Assembly: GCF_000820105.1 (NCBI RefSeq)
Contig: NZ_CDDB01000088.1
Span: 1 to 64,000 of the forward strand
DNA: 64,000 nucleotides
Source: Aeromonas schubertii
Lineage (GTDB): Bacteria; Pseudomonadota; Gammaproteobacteria; Enterobacterales; Aeromonadaceae
Reading direction: 5' to 3'
Each line of letters opens with the position of its first letter. Position 1 is the stretch's first letter. The position numbers and the translations under genes were made by a program. The notes under the pieces are model-generated. The model did no database searches. It was not told where the DNA came from and worked only from the letters and a program-made list of their open reading frames with translations. This document shows, in pieces, positions 56,810-64,000 of this stretch.

Positions 56810-57583
56810 ATGACTGATCTGAAGATCGCGGCACAGCGTGCCCTGAACCTGATGGACCTGACCACCCTGAACGATGACGACACCGATCAGAAGGTCATCG
56901 ATCTGTGCCGCAAGGCCAACTCTCCGGCGGGCATGACTGCCGCCGTCTGTATCTATCCCCGTTTTATTCCCATCGCCCGCAAGACCCTGCGTGAGATCGG
57001 CGCCGAGCAGGTGAAGATCGCCACCGTCACCAACTTCCCGCACGGTAACGACGACATCGAGATCGCCGTGGCCGAGACCCGTGCCGCCGTGGCCTACGGT
57101 GCCGACGAGGTGGACGTGGTCTTCCCCTACCGCGCCTTCATGGCTGGCAACGAACAGATCGGCTTCGATCTGGTCAAAGCCTGTAAGGAAGCCTGTGGCG
57201 CCGATGTGCTGCTGAAGGTGATCATCGAGACCGGTGAGCTGAAAGAAGAGGCGCTGATCCGTCGCGCCTCCGAGATCTGTATCGACGCCGGTGCCGACTT
57301 CATCAAGACCTCTACCGGCAAGGTGCCGGTCAACGCGACCCCCGAAGCGGCCCGCATCATGATGGAAGTGATCAAGGCCAAAGATCCCAAGGTGGGCTTC
57401 AAGCCGGCCGGTGGTGTCAAGGATGCGGCCGTTGCCGGCCAGTACCTCGCCATGGCCGAAGAGATCCTGGGCAAGGAGTGGGTCAGCGCCCGCACCTTCC
57501 GCTTCGGTGCCTCCAGCCTGTTGGCCAGCCTGCTGGCGACCCTGGGCCACGGCGACAAGCCGGCGGACACCAGCGGCTACTAA
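56810..57583 (+). CDS. deoC: Deoxyribose-phosphate aldolase DeoC
   Basis: DeoC splits 2-deoxyribose-5-phosphate into acetaldehyde and glyceraldehyde-3-phosphate. The 257-residue protein has the Schiff-base lysine in [17 protein letters not shown] and a second active-site lysine in GFKPAGG. The start [17 protein letters not shown] at 56810 has GGAG upstream. First gene of deoCABD, the same order as in E. coli. Confidence 0.97.
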   Translation: MTDLKIAAQRALNLMDLTTLNDDDTDQKVIDLCRKANSPAGMTAAVCIYPRFIPIARKTLREIGAEQVKIATVTNFPHGNDDIEIAVAETRAAVAYGADEVDVVFPYRAFMAGNEQIGFDLVKACKEACGADVLLKVIIETGELKEEALIRRASEICIDAGADFIKTSTGKVPVNATPEAARIMMEVIKAKDPKVGFKPAGGVKDAAVAGQYLAMAEEILGKEWVSARTFRFGASSLLASLLATLGHGDKPADTSGY

Positions 57584-57593
57584 GCGCAATCGC

Positions 57594-57613
57594 CGGGGCG
57601 GCTTGCCGCCCCG
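57594..57613 (+). repeat. Intercistronic hairpin deoC-deoA
   Basis: CGGGGCGGC (57594-57602) and GCCGCCCCG (57605-57613) form a perfect 9-bp inverted repeat with a TT loop and no T tract. It may stabilise or process the deo mRNA between deoC and deoA. Confidence 0.6.
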
Positions 57614-57669
57614 ACATCAGGACTTCTATTCGGCTTGCATGCGCGCCAGCGGCGCGGAGGGAATGAAAG

Positions 57670-59001
57670 ATGTTTTTGCCTCAAGAAATAATTCGCAAGA
57701 AGCGCAACGGTGAAGCGCTCAGTACCCAAGAAATTCAGTTCTTCGTCCAGGGCATCACTAACGGCTCTATCGGTGAGGGGCAGATTGCGGCCCTGGCCAT
57801 GGCGGTCTACTTCCGTGATATGACCATGGACGAGCGCGTCGCGTTGACCTGCGCCATGCGTGACTCCGGCATGGTGCTCGACTGGGCGCCCCTCAACCTG
57901 GGTGGCCCCATCGTCGACAAGCACTCCACCGGCGGCGTGGGTGATGTGGTCTCTCTCATGCTCGGCCCGATGGTCGCCGCTTGCGGTGGTTTCGTGCCGA
58001 TGATCTCCGGTCGTGGCCTGGGCCACACCGGTGGTACCCTGGACAAGCTCGATGCCATCCCGGGTTACCAGACCTCTGTCGACAACGACACCTTTATCAA
58101 GGTGGTGCGTGAAGCCGGCGTGGCCATCATAGGTCAGACCGGCGATCTCGCCCCGGCCGACAAGCGCATCTACTCGGTGCGTGACGTGACCGCCACCGTC
58201 GAATCCATCGCCATGATCACCGGCTCCATCCTCTCCAAGAAGCTGGCCTCCGGTCTGGAAGCCCTGGTGATGGACGTAAAAGTGGGGTCCGGCGCCTTCA
58301 TGCCGACCTTCGAGGCCTCCGAGGAGCTCGCCAAGAGCATCGTCGCCGTGGCCAACGGCGCCGGTTGCCGCACCACTGCACTGCTCACCGACATGAACCA
58401 GGTGCTGGCCTCCAGTGCCGGTAACGGGGTTGAAGTGCGCGAGGCGGTGCGCTACCTGACCGGTGAGTATCGCAACCCGCGCATTCACGCCGTGACCATG
58501 GCACTGGCTGGCGAGATGCTGATCTCCGCCGGCCTCGCCAGCGATGAGAGTGAGGCTCGCGCCAAGCTGCAGGCGGTGCTCGACAACGGCAAGGCGGCCG
58601 AGATCTTTGGTCGCATGGTGACCGGCCTGGGTGGCCCGAGCGATTTTATGGAGCGTTACGACAGCTATCTGCCCAAAAGCGCCATCGTGCGCCCGGTCTA
58701 CGCCGACCGCAGTGGCGTCGTCTCTTCCATGGACACCCGTGGGCTGGGGCTGGCGGTGGTCGCCATGGGCGGTGGTCGCCGCGCGCCGGCCGATCGACTC
58801 GACTATGCAGTCGGTCTGACCGATTTTGTACGCTTGGGCCATGAGGTCAATGCCGACAAACCGCTGGCACTGATCCATGCTCAGAGTGAGGACCAGTATG
58901 CTCAGGCAGCCGCCATGGTGAAAGCTGCTATCCGGATTGGTGACGATATCCCCGAGGCGCTGCCCGAGGTCTATCGCCGCATCACTCTGGCCGATTTGTA
59001 A
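57670..59001 (+). CDS. deoA: Thymidine phosphorylase DeoA
   Basis: DeoA converts thymidine and phosphate to thymine and deoxyribose-1-phosphate. The 443-residue protein starts [18 protein letters not shown] and carries the family signature [21 protein letters not shown], the phosphate-binding KHSTGGVGD, and VGSGAFMP. Length matches E. coli (440). It is the second gene of the deo operon, 15 bases before deoB. Confidence 0.97.
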   Translation: MFLPQEIIRKKRNGEALSTQEIQFFVQGITNGSIGEGQIAALAMAVYFRDMTMDERVALTCAMRDSGMVLDWAPLNLGGPIVDKHSTGGVGDVVSLMLGPMVAACGGFVPMISGRGLGHTGGTLDKLDAIPGYQTSVDNDTFIKVVREAGVAIIGQTGDLAPADKRIYSVRDVTATVESIAMITGSILSKKLASGLEALVMDVKVGSGAFMPTFEASEELAKSIVAVANGAGCRTTALLTDMNQVLASSAGNGVEVREAVRYLTGEYRNPRIHAVTMALAGEMLISAGLASDESEARAKLQAVLDNGKAAEIFGRMVTGLGGPSDFMERYDSYLPKSAIVRPVYADRSGVVSSMDTRGLGLAVVAMGGGRRAPADRLDYAVGLTDFVRLGHEVNADKPLALIHAQSEDQYAQAAAMVKAAIRIGDDIPEALPEVYRRITLADL

Positions 59002-59016
59002 GTAAGGGGAACACCC

Positions 59017-60225
59017 ATGAAACGTACCTTTATCCTGATGATGGACTCTTTCGGTATCGGCGCTGCCGCCGATGCCGACAAGTTCGGTGACGTAGGCGCC
59101 AACACCTTCGGCCATATCGCCAAGGCGTGTGCCGAGGGCAAGGTTGAGGGGCGCGGTCCCCTCACCCTGCCGAACCTGACCAAGCTGGGTCTGGGTCATG
59201 CCTGTGAGCTCTCCTCCGGTCTCTTCCCGGCGGGGCTCGACAAGCAGACCGAGGTCGTGGCCGCCTATGGTTACGCCAAGGAGCTCTCCTCCGGCAAGGA
59301 CACCCCGTCCGGTCACTGGGAGATTGCCGGCGTTCCCGTGCTGTTTGAGTGGGGCTACTTCAAGGACCATCACAACAGCTTCCCGAAGGAGCTGCTTGAC
59401 GCCATCGTCGAGAAGGCTGGCCTGCCGGGGTACCTTGGCAACTGCCATGCCTCCGGTACCCAGGTGCTCGATGATCTGGGTGAAGAGCATATGCGCACCG
59501 GCAAGCCGATCCTTTACACCTCTGCCGACTCCGTGTTCCAGATCGCCTGCCACGAAGAGACCTATGGTCTCGAGAAGCTCTATGAGCTGTGCAAGATCGT
59601 ACGAGAGCTGCTCGAGCCCTACAACATCGGCCGGGTTATCGCCCGTCCGTTCGTGGGCAGCGGCAAGGGTGACTTCAAGCGTACCGGCAACCGTCACGAC
59701 TACTCTGTGCTGCCGCCGGCGCCGACCGTACTCGACTTCATGAAAGACGCCGGCGGTCAGGTGGTCTCCATCGGCAAGATCGCCGACATCTATGCCGAGC
59801 AGGGGATCACCAGGAAGGTGAAGGGCACTGGCCTCACCGAGCTGTGGGATCGCACCCTGGAAGAGGTGAAAGCCGCCGGTGACAACACCATCGTCTTCAC
59901 CAACTTCGTGGACTTCGACTCCGCCTACGGCCACCGCCGTGATGTGAAGGGCTACGCCGATGCGCTCGAGTACTTCGATGCCCGCCTGCCGGAGCTGTTT
60001 GCCCTGCTGCAGGATGGTGACGTGGTGGTGATCACCGCCGACCATGGCTGTGATCCGACCTGGGGTGGAACCGATCACACTCGCGAGCATATTCCGGTAA
60101 TCTTCTACGGCAAACCGGTCAAGGCCGGCAGTGTTGGTGGTCGCGAGACCTTCGCCGACATCGGCCAAAGCATTGCGGCCTATCACGGGCTGCCCACGTT
60201 GCAGTACGGCACCAGCTTTCTGTAA
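59017..60225 (+). CDS. deoB: Phosphopentomutase DeoB
   Basis: DeoB interconverts ribose- or deoxyribose-1-phosphate and the 5-phosphates, feeding DeoC. The 402-residue alkaline-phosphatase-superfamily enzyme has the metal-binding [13 protein letters not shown] at the start, SGHWEIAG, and [18 protein letters not shown] near the C-terminus. AAGGGGAAC lies before the ATG. Confidence 0.97.
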   Translation: MKRTFILMMDSFGIGAAADADKFGDVGANTFGHIAKACAEGKVEGRGPLTLPNLTKLGLGHACELSSGLFPAGLDKQTEVVAAYGYAKELSSGKDTPSGHWEIAGVPVLFEWGYFKDHHNSFPKELLDAIVEKAGLPGYLGNCHASGTQVLDDLGEEHMRTGKPILYTSADSVFQIACHEETYGLEKLYELCKIVRELLEPYNIGRVIARPFVGSGKGDFKRTGNRHDYSVLPPAPTVLDFMKDAGGQVVSIGKIADIYAEQGITRKVKGTGLTELWDRTLEEVKAAGDNTIVFTNFVDFDSAYGHRRDVKGYADALEYFDARLPELFALLQDGDVVVITADHGCDPTWGGTDHTREHIPVIFYGKPVKAGSVGGRETFADIGQSIAAYHGLPTLQYGTSFL

Positions 60226-60231
60226 CTGACG

Positions 60232-60253
60232 GGTCCCGCCGGCAGGCGGGACC
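60232..60253 (+). repeat. Intercistronic hairpin deoB-deoD
   Basis: GGTCCCGCC (60232-60240) and GGCGGGACC (60245-60253) form a perfect 9-bp inverted repeat with a GGCA loop, followed by TTAAAAAAAC. It could pause transcription or shape mRNA decay before deoD. Confidence 0.6.
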
Positions 60254-60296
60254 TTAAAAAAACACAACAACCAATCAAGTGTGAAGGAATAAGAGA

Positions 60297-61013
60297 ATGG
60301 CAACTCCTCATATCAACGCGAAAGATGGCGCCTTTGCTGACGTAGTTCTGATGCCGGGTGACCCCCTGCGTGCCAAGTACATCGCCGAGACCTTCCTGGA
60401 GAACGTCGAACAGGTGTGCGACGTGCGCAACATGTTCGGTTTCACCGGTACCTACAAGGGTCGTCGCATCTCCATCATGGGTCACGGCATGGGCATCCCG
60501 TCCTGCTCCATCTATGCCAAGGAGCTGATCACCGACTACGGCGTCAAGACCATCATCCGTGTTGGCTCCTGCGGTGCCGTTCGTGAAGATGTGAAGCTGC
60601 GTGACGTGGTCATCGGCATGGGCGCCTGCACCGACTCCAAGGTGAACCGTCTGCGCTTCAAGGATCACGACTTCTCCGCCATCGCCGACTTCGACCTGGT
60701 GGCCAACGCCGTCCAGGCCGCCAAGAACAAGGGTACCCCGGTTCGCGTCGGTAACATCTTCTCTGCCGACCTGTTCTACACCCCGGATCCCTCCATGTTC
60801 GACGTGATGGAGAAGTACGGCATCCTGGGCGTTGAGATGGAAGCTGCCGGTATCTACGGTGTGGCTGCCGAGTTCGGTGCCAAGGCTCTGACCATCTGCA
60901 CCGTCTCCGACCACATCCGTACCGGTGAGCAGACCACCTCCGAAGAGCGTCAGCTGACCTTCAACGACATGATCGAGATCGCGCTGGAGTCCGTCCTGCT
61001 GGGCGACAAATAA
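60297..61013 (+). CDS. deoD: Purine-nucleoside phosphorylase DeoD
   Basis: DeoD phosphorolyses purine (deoxy)nucleosides. The 238-residue hexameric-type enzyme has [31 protein letters not shown]-type N-terminus with the phosphate-binding GDP, VGSCGAV, and [14 protein letters not shown] plus the catalytic aspartate in [11 protein letters not shown]. Last gene of the operon. Confidence 0.97.
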   Translation: MATPHINAKDGAFADVVLMPGDPLRAKYIAETFLENVEQVCDVRNMFGFTGTYKGRRISIMGHGMGIPSCSIYAKELITDYGVKTIIRVGSCGAVREDVKLRDVVIGMGACTDSKVNRLRFKDHDFSAIADFDLVANAVQAAKNKGTPVRVGNIFSADLFYTPDPSMFDVMEKYGILGVEMEAAGIYGVAAEFGAKALTICTVSDHIRTGEQTTSEERQLTFNDMIEIALESVLLGDK

Positions 61014-61028
61014 TCCTGCGAGATGAGA

Positions 61029-61057
61029 ACGGCGGCCAACTGGCCGCCGTTTTTTTA
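61029..61057. terminator. Intrinsic terminator after deoD
   Basis: ACGGCGGCCA (61029-61038) and TGGCCGCCGT (61041-61050) form a 10-bp stem followed by TTTTTTATTG. It reaches the stop codon of the convergent ytjB-like gene. Confidence 0.9.
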
Positions 61058-61726
61058 TTGTGTTTTCGGTGGGGTGTCGTCACCCTGCTGCTCGCTGGGC
61101 TCGCTGGGCTCGCTCTGGGCCGGGGTGGGTAGCGTGGCGGTTGCGCTACGCTTCCTGTGCTTGCGCACTCGCACATAGTTGCGACGCACACCGAAGGAGA
61201 TAAGGAAGCCGGCCATCAGCATCACCAGTAGCATCAGCCGCTGTCGCTCCTGCTGGCGCAGTAACCTCTCCTGCAGCGGCTCCAGCAGTTGTTGCTCCTC
61301 CAGGGTGATCCGCAGATAGCCCAGGGTATCGTCCCCCTTGCGGATCTCCTCGACGAAGGGCCTGCGCCCTCCGCTCGGTGGTGTGCGGTTATCGCTGCCG
61401 ATGGGGAGCAGGGACTCCAGGGGGAGGGCATTGCCCGACTGGGCGACGGGGACGCCACGCCCGTCGTAGAGGGTCACATCCGTGATGAGGGGATCGCGCG
61501 CCAGGTTGTCGGCCAGCAGGGAGAGCTCGTCTTTGTTCTTCTCTTGCAACCAGCGACTCATGTTGCGGGCCGCGTAGCTGACCAGCGCCTCGGCCTGCTC
61601 CCGGGCCTGGGCATTGAGCGCCTGGCGTTCGGCGGCCTCGATGCCGAGCAGGGTGGTCAGTACCCAGGCACAGAGCAGGGCACCCAGAGTCAGGCTGAGG
61701 GTCCGTTTGAGGGGTTGATGACGCAC
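61055..61726 (-). CDS. YtjB/Smp-like inner-membrane protein
   Basis: A 223-residue protein with an N-terminal membrane segment (about residues 9-29), a periplasmic domain (ADNLARDPLITDVTLYDGRGVPVAQSG resembles a sensor-like fold), and a second segment (about 163-181, LMLLVMLMAGFLISFGV) followed by a basic, Pro/Ser/Glu-rich tail. It fits the SMP_2/YtjB family. In E. coli the same gene is divergent from serB, as here. Function is not established. Confidence 0.83.
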   Translation of the reverse strand: MRHQPLKRTLSLTLGALLCAWVLTTLLGIEAAERQALNAQAREQAEALVSYAARNMSRWLQEKNKDELSLLADNLARDPLITDVTLYDGRGVPVAQSGNALPLESLLPIGSDNRTPPSGGRRPFVEEIRKGDDTLGYLRITLEEQQLLEPLQERLLRQQERQRLMLLVMLMAGFLISFGVRRNYVRVRKHRKRSATATLPTPAQSEPSEPSEQQGDDTPPKTQ

Positions 61727-61831
61727 GCAGGCAACTCCGCTGGCGGGGAATAGTGCGGGATCTTGGCGCTTGCCTGCGGAAAATGCAATACGCTACTCTG
61801 GCTCCACTTTGACAGATGGAACCCTCTGAAC

Positions 61832-62839
61832 GTGATACGGATTTCAACGCTGCCTGCCTCGCCGCAGGCCTGGTCTGAGGCGCTAAGTGGCGCCCCTCTC
61901 TGGCGCCTTTCCCTGGATGCTCTCCATCCCTCGGCCGATCCTCTGCAAGCGGCCTGGCTGGTTATCACAGGCGAGGCCGTCACGGCCGAACACCTGGCCG
62001 CCCTTGCCCCTGTACTGGCTCGTCACCGGGTCGAGACTTGCCTCTACCCGCCGGCGCCCGCCTGCCGTCAGACCCTGCTGCTCGGCTGTGATCGCTTCTC
62101 CCCCGAGCTGGCGCACTCTTTGCGGGAGCTGGCGCTGCCCTTCGAGGTCGCCCATCTGGCGACCCTGCCGACCCTGGCCGAGCCGGGCCTGCTGGTGATG
62201 GACATGGACTCCACCGCGATTCGAATCGAGTGTATCGACGAGATCGCCCGGCTTGCCGGTGTCGGGGAGCAGGTGGCGGCGGTGACGGCGGCAGCCATGC
62301 AGGGCAAGCTGGAGTTTGCCGATAGCCTGCGCAACCGGGTGGCCCTGCTGGCCGGTGCCCCGGTCGGGATCCTCGATGAGGTGGCCGCTCACATGCCCTG
62401 GATGCCGGGTCTGGCCGAACTGGTCGAGACCCTGAAACAAGCCGGATGGCGGGTGGCCATCGCCTCGGGGGGCTTTACCCGTTTCGCCGGTGAGCTGCAG
62501 CAGGCGCTGGGGCTCGATGCCATCTTTGCCAACGAGCTGGCGGTGGAGGATGGCAAGCTGACCGGTCTGGTGAGCGGCCCCATCGTCGATGCTACCGTCA
62601 AGGCCGAGGTGCTCACCCGACTGGGGGAGCAGTATGGTGTTGTTCGGTCGCAGCGAGTGGCCGTCGGCGATGGGGCCAACGACCTGAAGATGATGGCTGC
62701 CGCAGGGCTTGGTATCGCCATTCACGCCAAACCCGTGGTGCGTGCCCAGGCGGCGGCCAGCATTGAGCATCACGATTTGGACGGGGTGCTCAGCCTGTTG
62801 CAGGCCTCGGGTGCCGCACTCCTGCGCTGGGATCGATAA
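61832..62839 (+). CDS. serB: Phosphoserine phosphatase SerB
   Basis: SerB carries out the last step of serine synthesis, hydrolysing phosphoserine. The 335-residue HAD-family enzyme has the nucleophile motif VMDMDSTAIRIECIDEIA, the SGGFT motif, and GDGANDLKMM. It starts with GTG 61832 (MIRISTLPASP); the upstream region has only a weak ribosome binding site (GGAACCC), so the exact start is moderately certain. N-terminal ~110 residues are a poorly conserved regulatory part. Confidence 0.95.
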   Translation: MIRISTLPASPQAWSEALSGAPLWRLSLDALHPSADPLQAAWLVITGEAVTAEHLAALAPVLARHRVETCLYPPAPACRQTLLLGCDRFSPELAHSLRELALPFEVAHLATLPTLAEPGLLVMDMDSTAIRIECIDEIARLAGVGEQVAAVTAAAMQGKLEFADSLRNRVALLAGAPVGILDEVAAHMPWMPGLAELVETLKQAGWRVAIASGGFTRFAGELQQALGLDAIFANELAVEDGKLTGLVSGPIVDATVKAEVLTRLGEQYGVVRSQRVAVGDGANDLKMMAAAGLGIAIHAKPVVRAQAAASIEHHDLDGVLSLLQASGAALLRWDR

Positions 62840-62860
62840 GCGAGAGGCCAGGGAGGGCCT

Positions 62861-63760
62861 ATGACACTGGAACAAGAATCCTGTTATGTGACCGTGGGGG
62901 AGCACTCCCTGCATGTGCGCCGTATCGCACCGGCCGTGCCCGTGCACGGTGAACCCGTGCTGATGGTGCACGGCGCCATCGAGAATGGCCGCATCTTCTA
63001 CACCGAATCGGGCAAGGGGCTTGCCTGTTTTCTGGCCCGCCACGGATTTTGTGTCTATGTGGCCGACCTGCGTGGACGTGGGGCGAGCCAGCCCTGTATC
63101 GCCAATGAGGCGCAGCACGGTCAATTTGAGCTCATTACCGAGGATATCCCTGCCCTGCACGCCTGGGTGCGGGAGCGACATGGGGGCGCCAGAGTACACT
63201 GGATGGCCCACTCCTGGGGGGGCGTCATCATGGCCTCAACCCTGGTGCGCCAGCCACCCCTCAGTGGGGAGGTGGCCTCCTTGCTCTTTTTCGGCACCAA
63301 GCGCGGAATCTCGGTGCAGGGGCCGGAGCGCTGGTTCAAGGTGGATCTGCTGTGGAACCGGTTGGCCCCCTGGCTGGCGCGTCGCCACGGCTTCTTCGCC
63401 GCCCGTCGCTACGGGATTGGGGCCGATGACGAGCCGCTCGCCTATCTGCAGGAGACCATCCCCTGGGTCAAAGGCGGTCCCTGGGTCGATCCACGAGACG
63501 GCTTTGACTACGACAGTGCCGCTTCCGGGGTCAGCTGGCCGCCGCTCTGGATGATTGCGGCCCGGGCGGACCGGGTGCTCGGCCATCCGAACGATGTGCA
63601 GCATTTTCAGAACGAGATGGGGGCGCAGGGGCGTTTTACCCTGCTCTCACGGGCCAATGGTAACCGGCTGGACTACGACCATATCAACATGCTGACGGCG
63701 CCTCAGGCGACCGAGGATCATTTCCCCGCCATCCTCAGTTGGCTGGATCAGGTGGCGTGA
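62861..63760 (+). CDS. Alpha/beta-hydrolase family protein
   Basis: A 299-residue serine hydrolase. The oxyanion HG motif is in VLMVHGAIENG, the nucleophile serine is in AHSWGGVIM (near residue 118), and a late DHINMLTAPQA supplies the likely catalytic histidine; the acid is probably the aspartate in AARADRVLGH. Substrate unknown; lipase, esterase or lactonase activity is possible. It starts 21 bases after serB and may share its transcript. Its end overlaps the convergent partial gene by 26 bases. Confidence 0.85.
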   Translation: MTLEQESCYVTVGEHSLHVRRIAPAVPVHGEPVLMVHGAIENGRIFYTESGKGLACFLARHGFCVYVADLRGRGASQPCIANEAQHGQFELITEDIPALHAWVRERHGGARVHWMAHSWGGVIMASTLVRQPPLSGEVASLLFFGTKRGISVQGPERWFKVDLLWNRLAPWLARRHGFFAARRYGIGADDEPLAYLQETIPWVKGGPWVDPRDGFDYDSAASGVSWPPLWMIAARADRVLGHPNDVQHFQNEMGAQGRFTLLSRANGNRLDYDHINMLTAPQATEDHFPAILSWLDQVA

Positions 63761-64000
63761 TCCCCAGGGCAAACAGGGTGGCGGCCGTGGTGTCGACAAG
63801 ATCCCCCAACCCCACCACGCTCCAGAGCTCCTCTTCGAGCTGGCGCGCCTTGTGGATGGCGAACTTGGCGATGTAGTCGAGTTCGTTGGCGATGAAGTTG
63901 GTATCGGGGCGCCCGGTACGCGACAGGGCGACCCTGACCGAGAAGAAGTGACCATTGGCCACCGCACGGCTCACGAAGGCGTGGCGATCCTCCCGGCTGG
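63735..64000 (-). CDS. Unidentified protein, C-terminal fragment
   Basis: An open reading frame entering from the right edge, with 87 codons visible before the stop. It reads on past the window without a stop, so the in-frame GTG at 63974 is probably internal. The visible part includes HFFSVRVALSRTGRPDTNFI, ANELDYIAKFAIHKARQLEEELW and DTTAATLFALGI. I do not recognise the family. E. coli has radA downstream of serB, but this sequence does not look like RadA. Confidence 0.6.
   Translation of the reverse strand, partial: SREDRHAFVSRAVANGHFFSVRVALSRTGRPDTNFIANELDYIAKFAIHKARQLEEELWSVVGLGDLVDTTAATLFALGITPPDPAN

Noticed and set aside
57580-60303. A 907-codon open frame on the minus strand across deoA and deoB
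   Set aside because: Covers two core enzymes in antisense and shows only shadow composition.

Overview
This window is about 64 kb of GC-rich gammaproteobacterial core chromosome. Gene content and order suggest Aeromonas or a close relative in the Aeromonadales (inference from protein character and synteny; no search was run). It is packed with housekeeping operons shared with Escherichia, Vibrio and Pseudomonas. I see no prophage, insertion sequence, integron, CRISPR array, restriction system or toxin-antitoxin locus.

Layout. (1) 1-11.2 kb: the queG / nnr-tsaE-amiB-mutL-miaA-hfq-hflX-hflK-hflC-yjeT cluster (queG is cut by the window edge), covering tRNA modification, mismatch repair, cell-wall splitting, RNA chaperoning and membrane protease control. 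(2) 11.2-16.3 kb: ispB, then the ribosomal pair rplU-rpmA, the GTPase cgtA, a two-gene YjjP/YjjB-type exporter and folA. (3) 16.3-25.8 kb: the minus-strand lptD-surA-pdxA-rsmA-apaG-apaH series, with amgK-murU-djlA running divergently; amgK-murU encode MurNAc recycling as in pseudomonads. (4) 25.8-31.8 kb: a D-2-hydroxyacid dehydrogenase, a DUF3530 protein, EF-P with its arginine rhamnosyltransferase EarP, guaC and cheV. (5) 31.9-42.7 kb: a HlyU-like gene with tmcA, the iron pair bfd-bfr behind a Fur-box-like site, a DUF885 lipoprotein, a trans-sulfuration PLP enzyme, two small envelope proteins, pbpG, and a DedA plus CNNM/CBS membrane pair. (6) 42.8-50.2 kb: pepA, holC and valS on the minus strand with lptF-lptG divergent. 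(7) 50.2-54.7 kb: an RDD protein, tRNA-Leu(CAA), an RlmD-like methyltransferase, a GNAT enzyme with a 44-residue companion, an orphan type IV prepilin and a TatD-family nuclease. (8) 54.8-61.0 kb: a nucleoside salvage block (CNT transporter, XapX-domain protein, deoC-deoA-deoB-deoD). (9) 61.0-64 kb: ytjB and serB divergent, an alpha/beta hydrolase, and the C-terminal end of an unidentified gene at the right edge.

Several neighbourhoods form units. lptD, lptF and lptG serve LPS export. EF-P carries Arg32, the residue that EarP rhamnosylates in Pseudomonas and Shewanella. AmgK and MurU convert MurNAc to UDP-MurNAc. The transporter and Deo enzymes import nucleosides and convert their sugars to glycolytic intermediates. 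I found no convincing undescribed multi-gene system. The most useful leads are a near-perfect 30-bp palindrome between lptD and amgK, structured DNA upstream of deoC, the EF-P/EarP pair, the orphan prepilin with its 44-residue neighbour, and a 7-bp tandem repeat next to tRNA-Leu.
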